A stretch of DNA of 64,000 bases from Nicotiana tabacum (lineage: Eukaryota > Streptophyta > Magnoliopsida > Solanales > Solanaceae). The stretch spans positions 187,953,276 through 188,017,275 of the forward strand of contig NC_134087.1 in NCBI RefSeq assembly GCF_000715075.1. Reading direction: 5' to 3'. The notes below the pieces were generated by a model that ran no database searches, was not told the origin of the DNA, and was given only the letters and a program-made list of their open reading frames with translations. Numbering within the stretch: the first letter of the stretch is position 1; each line of letters opens with the position of its first letter. Below, piece after piece: positions 35,882 through 48,174 of the stretch. Both the position numbers and the translations under genes were made by a program.

Positions 35882-38800
35882 TTAATCCTTAGTAACCCAC
35901 CTTCGACCACGAACTTGAATACCACCAAAGTTCTGATCAGTGCTACTCTCTCCACCACTTTCTGCACTGGTATTTCCAGATTTTTTACGGTGCTTCTTCC
36001 TAGAAATGCCACTATCACTAACGCTTCCGTTCAAAAGGGGATCATCTATCCCACGTATGACTCTTCGTGTTGGAGATGATGTGGCAACGTCACTGTCGTC
36101 CTTAGTTTTTCTCCCTTTGTCGTGTTTCTTTATGTTCTGAGAGATTTTATGTAATTTTTGAATTCCTTTCTCTACAGGTTCCACTGCATGGGTTACTGTG
36201 AATTTCAAGTCATTCACTATCTGCTTGCAGGACCAGAAAGCATTGTTAACAAGGGAGACAGTGAAATAAGGAAACAGCAGGCTCGAGATAATAAATTAAA
36301 AAAAAATTCAAGCTTGGCTATATAGAGTAAACTGGAGCAAGGTAAAATTTGAGCTGCAAGTCTGCAACTCAAGCTTATATTGAAAACTCTTTTTTATTAG
36401 ATAAACTCGTACTATAGATTCCCTACTCAGACCAATTTACATGATAGACTTTTCATTTAGGAATGTCACAACATGTTTGCACCATTCCGCTAATAATAAA
36501 ACGCATAAAATTTTCACAACTTTCAAGAATTATATAGCTATTCAGAATTTAAACTTTGATGTGATCATTTTTCTATCAAACTAAGTTTACAACTATTACT
36601 TTAGTATTCTTATTAAACCATGATCACTGAAGTTTTAGCAGTGCAAAAGATTTCCAATTTGTCGGAATGCTTGAAACTGCATTACTTTTAAAGTAGCTCA
36701 AACTTTTGCTTTCTTCCAACTCCCGTTGTTCTTTGTTTTATGAATCTTGTATTGCTTTCATGACTTCGGTAAGGGGAAGAGTTGAGTGATACCAGAAATT
36801 AACACGGACTGTATTCAATCACAGGTAAGATCACAGAACTTCTGCACTTATTAGTAACTAAAGTAGGTCGACTTTATTGGGATTGTGAGGACATATTGGA
36901 AAGTGAAGGAGCAAACTTCGAATCCCAAGAATTTTACTTTCAAAACAAAAAATAAATATAAACAAAACATGTGATTTCATGCATGATATATGAACTCCTA
37001 GTACTAGAGAAATAGAAGAGTAGGAATGTGTGAGTGAGGAGAATGACACAATGTAAAGGGACTAATGATCTATGTTGTCCAGACTCTCAAAAATGTCTCT
37101 CAGTGCATGCCGGATCCTCCAAAAGAAGTGCATTTTTGGAGGATCGACACGAGTGCGGCAACATTTTGGAGAGTCCGCGCAACATAGCTAATGATTAATA
37201 TTGTTTATGCCTTTCAATTTCTTTGTAACCTTGCATCTTCTTGATGCCTTTTGCTAAATAAAGAAGTATGACAGTCTTCTTGGGACAAACTAAAAAGGAA
37301 AGTATGACACATAAATTGGGACACAGAGAGTAGTAACTCTGAGTGGGAGGAGAATACACTCTGATTCCTTGGGATGATCATTTCATCTCTCCTTGAACTC
37401 ACCCTCATGAAAATCAATACTATCAGGAATTGGATGACACTTGAATCCGCTAAAAAGCATACTTGAAATTTCAGGACTTGCATAGGAAGTTATTAGGTCT
37501 AGGCACACTAAATACCTAGCTTCAAAAACAATTTGGGCTCGAAGCATAAATAGCAAAGAGGAAAAGATGCTTACATATTCACCACCACCAATAAAGATAT
37601 CTTTAACACTTTCTCTGATGGTTGTTCCGCCCCTATCATCAGCGTCGGGTTGAGGAAGACGTAATTTGGTGGGACGTTCACTATCTCTAACCTCGTCAGG
37701 ATCTACCGGCAAGTCAGCAGATACGTAATCTCCAAGAACTGCAACATCTCCCGTAAAACGCTCTCCCATCAGCTCGTATGGCTTGGCAGGGAAGACATAG
37801 AGGTGAACCATAGAAGCAATGCCCATCTGTACTGGATGAATGACAAGAGCTGTTAACCTTCAAAATTTTGTAGGAATATCAAGCATCAATATATCACAAG
37901 TAAAAGCTTAGTGCCTATATTCATCAGTACATTCCCCCATCCCTCGACCCTCATAACCCGAATAAACCTTCAGATACATAAAAATCACTGGCAGGGTTTG
38001 TGTTTTTTTTTTCTTTTTTTTTGGAGGGAGGGTGGGGGAAGAAACGTGCATGGGACCCCAAATAAAGAACAAAAGCAGTTCTGCAGTAATCCAGACTCAA
38101 CCATATGAAACCTCACACCTTGAGGTAAACAAATTCAAGAGCGCTATACAAGTAGTAAAACGTCTCAAGGAGATTTAATATAAGAGCAGCTTTCAACATT
38201 AATATGCATCAGTTCCAATACCACATAAGTATGCATCATACGTGCGGATCAGTTGGCACATAAGCATGCATCAGTTGTAACAAAACAGGTTGAGCAAATG
38301 CAAGAACCATCATGTATGCTTAAAGCTTTCTTTCAAGCTTCTTGCCCACCCCTTAATAGCATAACAAGGAGATTTGTGTGCAATTAACCAGAAGCAATAA
38401 ACAAAGGCAAAAATCCCGATAGCCAACCAAAATGTATAGTATTAGAAGTAATAGAAACATACCCAACCCCAAAAAAATTACCTCAATGCATATGATGAAA
38501 TCTTGAACGCTGGATTTAAACTGCAAAGCTTGAGCTATTGGACTTCTAAAGAAACCAAGTGTAGAAAACAGGGCTATCACCACGCCTTGCCACCAAGTTA
38601 AGAAAACAATTGACTTGAATGTTAGAAACTTGTACAGCGGCTTGATGTGAGATAATTCATCCTTTGTAATAGTATAAAATTGAACTAAGCAATACAATGC
38701 CCATGATTGACTGAAATTTAAAACCACAGCCATATACGGATACCTACAAAGACAAGGCATACAATGTAAGAGATATCTTGGACCATTTTACATTAGTTAC

Positions 38801-40968
38801 ATGGTCTCCCAGCAATATCACATGATTTTAAATGTTACAATATTTCCAGACAAATCACTTTATAGGAGTATCTACCAAATAGATGCAGCTCTATAACTAC
38901 AAATTGAATATTGACAGAGGAACCAATTCTGCAACTACAGGAAGATGATAATTAGATGCTAAGAAACAGAACTCTGACCAGATTTGCAAATTTTGATGCC
39001 TATGCAGTCACTACCCTAGTAACCGTGAAGGATTATGGGATAAACTTCCAACTGGACTTGTGATCCTTCCCCTGGCTGGCAGGCTGTCTTAAATAAAAAA
39101 TTCACATAAAGACAAGACTGCTTGAGATTCAGTATAAGGCACATTCAGGCAGTCTGATGCTGATGGCACGACAGAGGGTAAACAGAAGGATTTTTTTTTT
39201 CCATTAACTGAGTAAAGAAGTACCAAAAGAATATTGCTAGGGGAAACAAAGAGAAAATGTAGGTTAGGAAGCTCTATTTGATCGAAGGGATGGCTAAAAG
39301 GCCAAATCCGGCTAAAAACAAAAAGAAGAGATCAAAGCGAGGGAGCTAATCAAATGACAACAAGTGATCTTACCCACAATTCCATTTGAAGTCTCCTTCA
39401 CAATATACATCAAAAGTTTCAAGAATCACTGCCAAAGTAGCAGTAAATGCTTTGATTATCACCTGCAAAATTTGTGTGTTATATATATTTAATTCAAGAG
39501 ATGAGTACAGCTTGTTGGTCCAAAGGGATAAAGGATCTAAGTCAGGTAGCATACTTACATATTGGAAAATTCCAAACTTGATAACTTGGTATACCCACTG
39601 ACCAAGTTTCCATGGCTTGAAAATATAATTCATGGGAAAATGATGCTTAACAATCCCCTTTTCAGAACCATGCTCTAGTAGTGGCATCTTTGAACCTGCA
39701 CGTCCTTCCCTCTTCATAAATTCTATGGTTCTCTTTTCCCCACCTAATTCCAAAAAATGGGAGGGGAAAAAAGAAGATGAAAAGAAAGGAAGAAAGACAC
39801 AAATGACTGAACGAGTTCATAAAAGAGCTTTGAGAGACATTTTGCTGGTGACAGATGGCATAAATGACTAGTAAGATGAAACAGAGATAAATTTAAGCTT
39901 TGCAAACTTCAATTAGAATTTTCACGGTACATGGCATCTAAGAATACCACTTAGCAAATAAAGCACGCCAGTCCTTTATATCAAGCAGTCAAATTCAGTT
40001 GCCATAGCAAGAAGAAACACGTGAGTACGCGCGTGTGTGTAAGAGAAGCTATCTACTGATGAATGAGAAAAGTACAATGAATAGATCTCCTCAAGTTGCA
40101 AAACAAGGACATATATTCTTTCTTTAGGCAGGAACGATAATTGGGTTACTTTCCTGAATCTGAATATTAAATGGAAGTCACCAAGTAATCAAATTTAACA
40201 TAGAAAGTATCCATACCTAAACATGCAACAAGATACCTCCCAAAGCAGTACATGGCAAAGGATTCATAGCAATCACGTAGTATCCCGATGTCAACACTAA
40301 TCGCTGGATTTACCAATGACACAAACTGAAAAAATAAGCCAGATTAGAGAATCAACCAGGTAAACTCCTTAGGGTTTATGACAATAACTCTAGAAGTAAA
40401 GGTAAGCCAGACACTTGGGGCTGATCTTCAACAAAATGGTCTGCCTTTGCTGTGCATTTAACTTAGTGTCATAAGATTATATGATATTGAATTATTGATC
40501 TTATCAAGTGATCATGACAATTAATGCATAATTCTGCACAATAACTCAAAGAATTTCACTATCTGCTAATCCCAACTCATATAAACTCAGGATAACAGGA
40601 AAAAGCAAAGAAACAAAAAAAAAAAAAAAAAAAGGGAACTCACTGATTCAACAGCATAACAAGGCACCATCAATATTACTCCAATCAAAAACTTTTGTTC
40701 CTGCCATTACCACACCCCAAAAAAGAAGATGATACATTAAACTAAAAAAGAAACAGAAACTGAAATAAAACAGGAAAAAGACATAAATAACCTCGGGATT
40801 TTTGTAAACTGAAAGGTGTTCGAAGATGAGATACGTAGAAAGTGTGATAGTAAGGATTACGAAGAATCCAGCAACTAGAGTTGCCCATATTGGCGGCGAA
40901 TAACTGCTATGAGGATTCTGGATTATTCGATTCAAATAATCCGATGAAATTGATATTATCCTCTGCAT
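35882..40968 (-). CDS. LAZ1-like: LAZ1 homologue (DUF300/TMEM184, Ost-alpha-like)
   Basis: Eight minus-strand exons with GT-AG introns in consistent phase: 40968-40792, 40700-40644, 40325-40217, 39743-39559, 39462-39374, 38743-38482, 37826-37575 and 36220-35882. The product is 489 residues, close to the family's length. The start ATG gives MQRIISISSDYLNRII. Several membrane segments follow, including WATLVAGFFVILTITLSTYL, FLIGVILMVPCYAVESFVSL, YVIIKAFTATLAVILETFDV and SIVFLTWWQGVVIALFSTLG. Hallmarks are CYAVESFVSLVNP, FAMYCFGRYLVACLGGE, QFYTITKDELSHIKPLYKFL and FPAKPYELMGER. The C-terminal 150 residues are hydrophilic and lysine/serine-rich. Arabidopsis LAZ1 proteins act at the tonoplast/endomembrane, maintain vacuole integrity and brassinosteroid signalling, and affect hypersensitive cell death. 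An intron contains a hAT MITE. Function here is inferred from family membership. Confidence 0.92.
37070..37187. mobile_element. hAT-type MITE in LAZ1-like intron 7, 8-bp TSD
   Basis: 118 bp flanked by perfect CTAATGAT (37062-37069 and 37188-37195). Terminal inverted repeats are CTATGTTGTCCAGACTCTC and CTATGTTGCGCGGACTCTC. The centre is also self-complementary (GGATCCTCCAAAA...TTTTTGGAGGATC). It lies wholly within the intron between exons 7 and 8. Confidence 0.85.
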
Positions 40969-42676
40969 CAGCTACGTCTTAGGGTTTATGGTTCGTCGGA
41001 AAGTTTGATTTTTTTCCGATGATCCGATTTTTTTAATTTGAATTGAATTTTGAACGATCGATTGAGGGATTTTGCTTGAAAATCGTCGCTAATTTTGAAA
41101 ATGGATTATTTCCAAATTGAACATGTTAATGTACCATTAGCTTTAACAGTTTTCCTAATTTTGATTGGTGATACTGTTGGAAAAAAAATTGGTACTACTG
41201 AATTTTACTGTTGGGAAAGAATTAAAGAACCCGCCCTTTATTCGGATATTCCGAGAATAAATATGACGAGGACTTGAGGAGAATGTCACATCTTGCTGAC
41301 AAAAGCACGTGTTTAAGTAAATTAAATTACAATTATTGAATTTTTCTTCCGTCTATACCAATTTAGGTGGTGATATTTCCCTGCTCATTTTGTCCCAGAA
41401 AAATATCATATTTCTGTAGTTAGAGATAATTTACTTTAAAATCTAAAGACCACAAGTTCTAAAGACACTTTTAGTATATGCCAAAAGTCTTTCGCTCTTT
41501 CTAAAAATTCCGTGCTTAGTTAAATACAGTCATATAAAAATATAACATGGGAGCAAGAAGTCTTTTAAATTATGATTTGCATGGCTTACTAAATTATCAC
41601 AAAATTAGTAGTAATTGTCTTTTTGTAAACTGCTTACTGTATGTATCTTAAATACCAAAGGTGTAACTCAATATCCTACTCGGTTTGATTGCAAAGCTTG
41701 AACCAAGTTGATCTATAAAAAGAAAAAAAAAAGCTTTAAAATAGAAATAGTTTGGGTTTGTCAAATCTCACTCTCTCTATATATATATCCTTAAAAGTTT
41801 TTCTCTTTATAATTGTTTTGATTTGTGACAGATTATTTTGATCTATTATTTAATTGAACTAGTATGTGTTCTTTGGACTTTTCAAGCTTTGTGCATACCT
41901 TATCATCTCGGCTCAACTAATTTTCACGCGAATTGACTCATGATTCAATTGTTGACACAATTCATTTTGAATCGCCTAACTCAGCCCGTTCATTTGACGC
42001 TATAGAAAAACTACCTCCGCTAAAAGAAATTAGAGGGTGATCCTTGACATTATTAGGAAAAGCAATTTTTCCTAAGTCAAGCTTGCTCTAGATTTCATGA
42101 TATTCAATATTAATTTCTTTTCCCTTGATGTGCAATAAAGAATTATTAATACATAGCACTAGTCAAAATATTCTTCCTTGATAGGTACTCCTTGTTGATA
42201 TAACTGCTTGGCTGCTGTTGCGAATTCAAGATTTAAATTTTATAGTTTAATTTTTAAAATTTTTAATATTAAACTCATTATACTATTAAAATTATGCGTT
42301 TAGATCTAATATTTGTTAATTTCAATGGATTTTTACATATATTCTTACTCTTGCGTCGAAAGTAAGTTCAGATAGACCCGTAACGGGTACATCTGCCCCT
42401 GACCGCGGCAAGAAATCACAGGAGCTTAGATTGTAATCTTATAGTTCAAACTGATATTTTAGTTGACTTTATATTGATGACTAAAACCAAGAAAATGTTC
42501 CAACTAAAACTTCAAAAAGAAATAAATTAAAAGGCATACAACAGCCAAATAGCTAGCTTATAATGGATTCAGAGACACCATGAAAGAATTCACGGAGCTT
42601 CTAATTATTACATTAATCCAAAGGTTAAGTAACTCAATTGCTCATAATTATAATAAACCTCAGACTACTTGAAGGT
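40969..42676. other. LAZ1-like upstream region and spacer
   Basis: 40969 to about 41060 is the probable 5' UTR of the LAZ1-like gene. The rest is AT-rich with no recognised gene. The part near 42600-42676 is the likely 3' UTR of the LysM gene. Confidence 0.5.
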
Positions 42677-43590
42677 TCAAGCAGATCCAGCAACGCAAAG
42701 CCATTGACCCACGAATATGACATCACAGTTCATATTTGGGTTCAAAACACCGAATTCTACTGCAGTGAGCTTGAATTCCTCAGCTACGCCCAAGCAAGTA
42801 TCGCCCAATTCTGCTCCATAGACCGAGTTGCAGACCAGAGTAGCATCACTCTTTCCAGTAACTGCATTATGGTAAAAAAGAAAAAATTAAGTGCTCAAAT
42901 ATAGAGGTGTACAAATCGGTGAAAGCAAACCGATTGAAAAACCCGATTAGGTTTGGTTTGATTTGGTTTGGTATTGAGTAAAAAAAATTCGAACCAAACC
43001 GACATATAAATATATAATTTTATATATACTTTTAAGACTTTTCATAGAATTTTCTTTAAAAAATGTCTAGAAATATTTGCGATTCTCTTATATGATGTAA
43101 TGTTTAGTAAAATATGAAGTGCTCTATTTTTATTAACTTTAGATAATGGGTTATTTGATCACTTTCTTATCAAGGGTTAGTGAAATGCGTAATCTCTTTG
43201 TTCTTTTATATTCATATGTCAAGATCTATTAAATTCTTATATCTTTTTTGAATTTGAAGTAGTATTTCGATAATTTAAAATTAAATAGAACATATCACTA
43301 TATATGTAAAATTAAATAGAACATTTGATTTAGTTGTGATAAAAACGGAACTAACCCGGTCCATGTACACCCCTACTCTGACACATGACAGTAACCTGGA
43401 CAACTAAAATATATAAAATAAACTGCGACACAAAATATATAGTACGTATTTTTTTTTTCTCTTCCAGAAATCACAATTTAAGACATGCAAACTTACTGGC
43501 AATTTGTGCACTTTCAACAGCCAGTGCAATGAAAAGAAAAGAAAGAAATAGGGCCAAATTCTTGGCTGCTTGGTTGCTTGATCCAGACAT
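42677..43590 (-). CDS. Small secreted single-LysM protein
   Basis: Two minus-strand exons, 43590-43497 and 42861-42677, with a GT-AG intron of 635 bp joining in phase (QIA|ITGK). The product is 92 residues. The start MSGSSNQAAKNLALFLSFLF, with a hydrophobic run ending AVESA, is a signal peptide of about 28 residues. The mature part is one LysM repeat: VCNSVYGAELGDTCLGVAEE, then LNPNMNCDVIFVGQWLCVAG, ending at the stop. Cysteines at 42, 54, 77 and 87 fit the two disulfides usual in these plant proteins. LysM folds bind chitin or peptidoglycan-type glycans; this short secreted class is uncharacterised in most plants, so an apoplastic glycan-binding role is only an inference. There is no transmembrane or kinase segment, so it is not a LYK receptor. 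The intron carries a MITE. Confidence 0.88.
42902..43375. mobile_element. hAT-like MITE inside the LysM intron
   Basis: Ends TAGAGGTGTACA and (reverse strand) TAGGGGTGTACA form inverted repeats around about 474 bp, with internal AACCGATTGAAAAACCCGATT-type motifs usual for this family. I could not find a clear 8-bp duplication. It occupies most of the 635-bp intron. Confidence 0.65.
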
Positions 43591-43860
43591 AGTTAAAATC
43601 AGTTTATATAGTAAGTTTTCTATAAACTATAAATTGCTTTCTAGTGACTTAATGGAGTGCAGTGTGTGTTACATGAAGTTAATGAATATATATAGGCTAG
43701 AAAACACATTGTAAAGACCAACACATGAACTAGAGTTCAGAATTATTGTTACGGTAGTACAATAAGGCCGGCTTAGCTAATTGCTTATGACTTGACTCTA
43801 GCTTTAGAGTTCAAAGCGTTACAACAATGGTCAAATTGATATCGACTAGGATTTAATTTA
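43591..43860. other. Upstream region of the LysM gene
   Basis: Short stretch of likely promoter and 5' UTR; a TATATATAGG string occurs at 43687-43696. No other gene seen. Confidence 0.4.
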
Positions 43861-44090
43861 GGCAAAATACCTTACCACCCCCTAAACTTGACACAGATTA
43901 TTAGTTATAGCTTTAAACTATTTGTGGTCTTAATTACCCCCTCAACTTGTTCTTTTGAGAGCCACCCCTGGACGCTGATGTGACAAAGAGTATGGGTGCA
44001 CTCGCCTGCCACATGGATTTTTCTACATATGTGGTTTTTTTTGAAAAATAAAATATATTTTTACCTTTTTTAACTATGTTACTTTTTTAG
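43861..44090. mobile_element. MULE-like MITE fragment (GGCAAAATACC family)
   Basis: Begins GGCAAAATACCTTACCACCCCCTAAACTTGACACAGATTATTAG, the same left end as the element at 32723. The right inverted end is missing, because the sequence passes into the GGTCGGT-rich element at about 44091. Confidence 0.6.
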
Positions 44091-44303
44091 GTCGGTAAGG
44101 GCCAATAACCGTCCAAAACGCGAAAATTAACGTGTGGTCGGTATTTTAAAGGTCGAAAGGACATACCGACCAAAGTTGCTCGGAAATTACCGACCAACTT
44201 TGGTCGGTCAATTAAATTAAAAAAATTGCCGAAAAAACCGACCAAAGTTGGTCGATTTTTTCCGACCAAAGTTGGTCGGTATTTTAATTATGTAATTAAA
44301 AAA

Positions 44304-44374
44304 TGCACCATCTGAGAATTGAACCGTGGTCTGTACTGTGGCAGGATACTATTCTACCACTAAACCATTGGTGC
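44304..44374 (-). pseudogene. tRNA-Gly (GCC) pseudogene inside a transposon
   Basis: The minus strand reads GCACCAATGGTTTAGTGGTAG..., then CTGCCAC with anticodon GCC, a T-arm GGTTCAATTCT and 3' end TGGTGCA: 71 nt, the length of plant tRNA-Gly. Acceptor pairs 1-6 are intact. Pair 7, the base pair next to the anticodon loop, and several T-stem pairs are broken, mainly where C-to-T or G-to-A changes can be inferred. It is probably not a working tRNA. Confidence 0.75.
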
Positions 44375-44529
44375 ATTTTGTTTTAAATTGTCTTTTATTT
44401 CATTTATACTCTTTAATTGTATTTTCGCATGAAAATAACCGACCAATATCGGTCGTGTCACGACCCGGAATTCCCACCCTCAGGAGTCGTGATGGCGCCT
44501 ACTAATAGGAGCTAGGCAAGCCAACTTAA

Positions 44530-44800
44530 ATCTTGTGGTAGGCGTACCACCCGCTCCCATTTCATAATATCTTGTGGTAGGCATACCACCCGCTCCCTTT
44601 CATAATAGCTTGTGGTAGGCGTACCACCCGCTCCCATTTCATAATATCTTGTGGTAGGCGTACCACCCGCTCCCATTTCATAATATCTTGTGGTAGGCGT
44701 ACCACCCGCTGATCTTGTGGTAGCCGTACCACCCGCTTCCATTTCATAATATCTTGTGGTAGGCGTACCACCCGCTCCCATTTCATAATATCTTACAATT
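44530..44800 (-). repeat. 39-bp hairpin minisatellite in 3' LTR
   Basis: About seven units of CTTGTGGTAGGCGTACCACC plus CGCTCCCATTTCATAATAT (39 bp), one of them shortened. Each unit holds GTGGTA-GGCG-TACCAC, a 6-bp stem with a 4-nt loop. Since 39 is a multiple of three, the repeat yields spurious open frames. Confidence 0.9.
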
Positions 44801-45683
44801 TCAAGGAATCCCGGAAGGGAAAATAATCAATATAACAACTTTCCGACAAGGGAACACAACAAGGTAATAATTTTTCCGGCAAGGGAACAACAATATTGAA
44901 ATAGTCATCCCGACAAGGGAGAATCAGCTATAACCAATCTCAACTTAGCTTGTACTCAGTTCAATTATTGAAAATGCTCAATCATAGAAGATCATTAAGT
45001 AAAGCACCCAAGTGTCATTTAAGAACACAACAACTTTCAATTTAAGACTCACGATCATGCTTGGCACCAACGTATAAATACTCGTCACCATGCCTATACG
45101 TCGTACCCAACAGGAAGCAAGTAGCAAATATGACTCAACTCCTAATACCTCAAGCTAGGGTTAGACCAAACACTTACCTAGATGCCTTGAACACCACTCA
45201 AGTCTCAATTATAGCTTTACCCCTCGATTCCACCACCAATCCGCTCGAATCTAGTCACAAGTTACTTAATTACATCAATAAGTGCTAAATGAATCAACCT
45301 TAATGCATGAAAATGAGTTTTCCAAAGTTTTACCCAAAAAAAGTCAAAATCACCCTCGGGCCCACGTGGTCGAAACCCGAGGTTCGGACCAAAACCTGGT
45401 TACCCATTCTCCCACGAACCCAAATATATAATTTGTTTTGAAATCGGACCTCAAATTGAGGTCCAAATTCCCAATTTTAGAAAACCTATGTTCTACCCAA
45501 AACACCCAATTTCCCCCATGAAAATCTTTGATTTGAAGTTGAAATTATGTTAAAAGATGTTAAGGAGTGAAGAAAATGAGTTAGAAATCACTTACCAACG
45601 TTTTGGAGAAGAAAGGTTGTTTGAAAAATCACCTCTTATGTTTTTGGGGTTTTAAAAAGTGAAAAATAACTGAAATTCCCGTT

Positions 45684-45691
45684 TATTTATA
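45684..45691 (-). promoter_or_regulatory. TATA-like box in 3' LTR
   Basis: TATAAATA on the minus strand, directly downstream of the GCGGACCGCA palindromic cluster. The same box occurs in the 5' LTR at 53680-53687. A core promoter role is inferred. Confidence 0.5.
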
Positions 45692-45714
45692 CCCCTCTTA
45701 GAACCCCTGTGCGG

Positions 45715-45900
45715 ACCGCATCAAATGAACCACGGCTGCATAGGCCTCCCTGAAGACCTGCAGTTCAGCACCCTATGCGGACCGTACAAAGGCGACTGCG
45801 ACCGCACAACCTCCATCGCGCTCTGCACAAAGGCGACCGCGGCCGCGCTGGTCCCTCCGCGGTCGCACGCGATTTTTCGCGGACCGCACTAGAAGGTTCA
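45715..45900. repeat. Self-complementary GCGGACCGCA cluster, 3' LTR
   Basis: Words such as TGCGGACCGCA, GCGACCGCGGCCGCG and CGCGGACCGCA pack closely. It begins about 715 bp from the LTR start in element orientation. Confidence 0.75.
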
Positions 45901-46615
45901 AAGACATGCAACTTCCTGAACCTGCAACATCTGACTTTCTAAGCCTAAGGCATCCCGGAACCTACTCGAAACTCACCCGAACCCTCGAAACTCCAACTCA
46001 AGTATACGCACAACCTCAAAAACATCCTACGGACATATTCGTGTAATCAAATTACAAAAGTAACATCACGAGCATCGAATTAAACCTCGAGATCAATGAA
46101 ATTTCTCAAAACTCTTTTAAACATCAAATTTCTCAATTAAGGTCCGGGTCGCGTCAAACGATGTCCGTTTTTAACCAAATTTCACAGGAATGACTAAAGT
46201 CATATATAAGACCTGTACCGGGCGCCGGAACCAAAATACGGGCCCGGTACCATTGCTTTCTAATCAATTTTTATTTCAAATTTCCTTAAATAATTTCTGA
46301 AAACAATTTCACTTAAATATTCATTTCTCGGGCTTGGGACGTCGGAATTCAATTCTGGGCATACGCCCAAGTCCCATATTTTCCTACGGACCCTCCAATC
46401 ACGGATCCGGGTCCGTTTACCCAAAATGTTGAACGAAGTCAAATTTATTCACTTTAGCATTAAAACTTAGCATTTTTCATAGAGTTTCATATTTAAGCTT
46501 TCCGGCTACCCGCCCGGACTACGCACACAAATCGAGGTAACTCTAATGAGATTTTCAAGGCCCCGGAGACATAGAAAACAACTGAAAGCAAGTGATGACC
46601 CTTTGGGTCGTCACA

Positions 46616-46627
46616 TTCTCCACCTCT
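46616..46627 (-). other. Polypurine tract of minus-strand gypsy
   Basis: AGAGGTGGAGAA on the minus strand, immediately before the 3' LTR. Confidence 0.8.
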
Positions 46628-48171
46628 AAAACAACCGTTCGTCCTTGAACGGACAGAAGAAAGAAGTACCTGAATTAGGAAAAAGATGAGGATAACGGCT
46701 ACGCATATCGAACTCGGACTCCCAGGTCGATTCCTCAGGAGGCTGACCTCTCCATTCAACACGAACCGAAGGAAAACTCTTCGACCTCAACTGTCGAACT
46801 TGCTGGTCTAGAATAGCTTTCGGCTTCTCTTCATAAGACAAGTCCTTGTCCAACTGGACAGTGCTAAAATCTAACACGTGCGATGGATCGCCGTGATATT
46901 TACGAAACATGGACACATGAAACACTGGATACACGACTGATAAGCTCGGCGGCAACGCAAGTCTATAAGTCACCTCTCCCACTCGATCAAGAATATCAAA
47001 CGGGCCAATGAACCTAGGGCTAAGCTTGCCCTTTTTCCCGAATCTCATCACGCCCTTCATAGGCGACACTTAGAGCAATACCCGCTTACCAACCATAAAA
47101 GCCACATCTCGAACCTTGCGGTCTGCATAACTCTTCTGCCTAGATTGAGCTGTACGAAGCCTTTCCTGAATAATCCTAACCTTGTCCAATGCCTCCTGAA
47201 CCAGATCCGTACCCAACAACCGAGCCTCCCCCGGCTCAAACCATCCAACCGGAGATCGACATCGCCTACCATACAAAGCCTCATAAGGAGCCATCTGGAT
47301 ACTCGACTAGTAGCTGTTGTTTAGGCAAACTCTGCTAAAGGCAAAAACTGATCCCACGAGCCTCCAATGCCAATGACACAAGCTCAAAGCATATCTTCCA
47401 AAATCTGAATAGTCCGCTCGGACTGCCCGTTCGTCTGAGAATGAAATGTTGTACTCAACTCAATCTGAATACCCAACTCTCACTGAACTGCTCTCCAAAA
47501 ATGCGAGGTAAACTGCGTACCTCAGTCCAAAATGATAGATACAGGTATGCCATGGAGACGAACAATCTCTCGGATATAGATGTCAGCTAACCTCTCGAAT
47601 GAATAAGAGACTGACACAAGAATGAAATGCGCTTGATTAGCCTATCAACAATGACCCAAACTGCGTCAAACTTCTTTCGAGTCAGCGGAAGTTCAGTAAC
47701 GAAGTCTATAGTGATCCGCTCCCACTTCCACTCGGGAAGCTCAATCCTCTGAAACAATCCACTAGGCCTCTGATGCTCATACTTAACCTGTTGACAATTC
47801 AAATATCGAGCAACATATGCAACAATATCCTTATTCATTCTACGCCACCAATAATACTGCCGCAAATCCTGATACATCTTCGCGGTGCTCGAATGAATAG
47901 AGTACCGGGAACTATGGGCCTCCTCTAAAATCAACTCTCGAAGCCCATCCACAATAGGCACATAAACTCGCCCCTGCAATCTCAAAACTCCATCATCACC
48001 TAAGGTAACCTGCTTGGCACCTCCACGCTGCATCGTGTCTCTAAGGACACACAAATGTGGATCATCAAATTGCCGATCACGGATACGCTCCAATAATGAA
48101 GATCGAGCGACCATGCAAGCTAATACTCGACTAGGATCATAAATATCCAACCTCACAAACCGATTGGCCAA
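46626..48171 (-). pseudogene. Gypsy integrase and chromodomain-like C-terminus
   Basis: The zinc-binding N-terminus (HSSRYSIHSSTAKMYQDLRQ, YWWRRM, NCQQVKYEH) has Tyr in place of the first Cys of the HHCC motif (ARYLNC). The catalytic core shows ITIDFVTELP and DAVWVIVDRL, and, in a broken stretch near 47430, TNGQSERTIQIL carrying the glutamate. 47294-46626 holds APYEALYGRRCRSPVGW, GKLSPRFIGPFDILDRVG, YPVFHVSMFRKY and VEWRGQPPEESTWESE, the last being chromodomain-like. Chromodomains steer chromovirus integration to heterochromatin. At least three breaks occur. Confidence 0.88.
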
Positions 48172-48174
48172 AGC

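Larger units (their letters stand above)
44456..46615 (-). repeat. 3' LTR of minus-strand gypsy, internally deleted
   Basis: 2160 bp, TG...CA. Against the 5' LTR it lacks roughly 0.6-0.7 kb between GAGCTAGGCAAGCCAACT (about 44525) and the 39-bp minisatellite, i.e. the counterpart of about 51895-52590, near the 3' end of the LTR. Elsewhere the two LTRs align closely. Confidence 0.88.

Noticed and set aside
42638..42904. Plus-strand 88-codon open frame
   Set aside because: It is the antisense shadow of LysM exon 2.
44512..44786. Long open frames of repeated GAGGTPTTRYYEM / VVRLPQDIMKWER units
   Set aside because: They arise because the LTR minisatellite unit is 39 bp, a multiple of three. Similar frames appear on both strands and in the other LTRs (52541-52877, 59692-60203), so they are not proteins.
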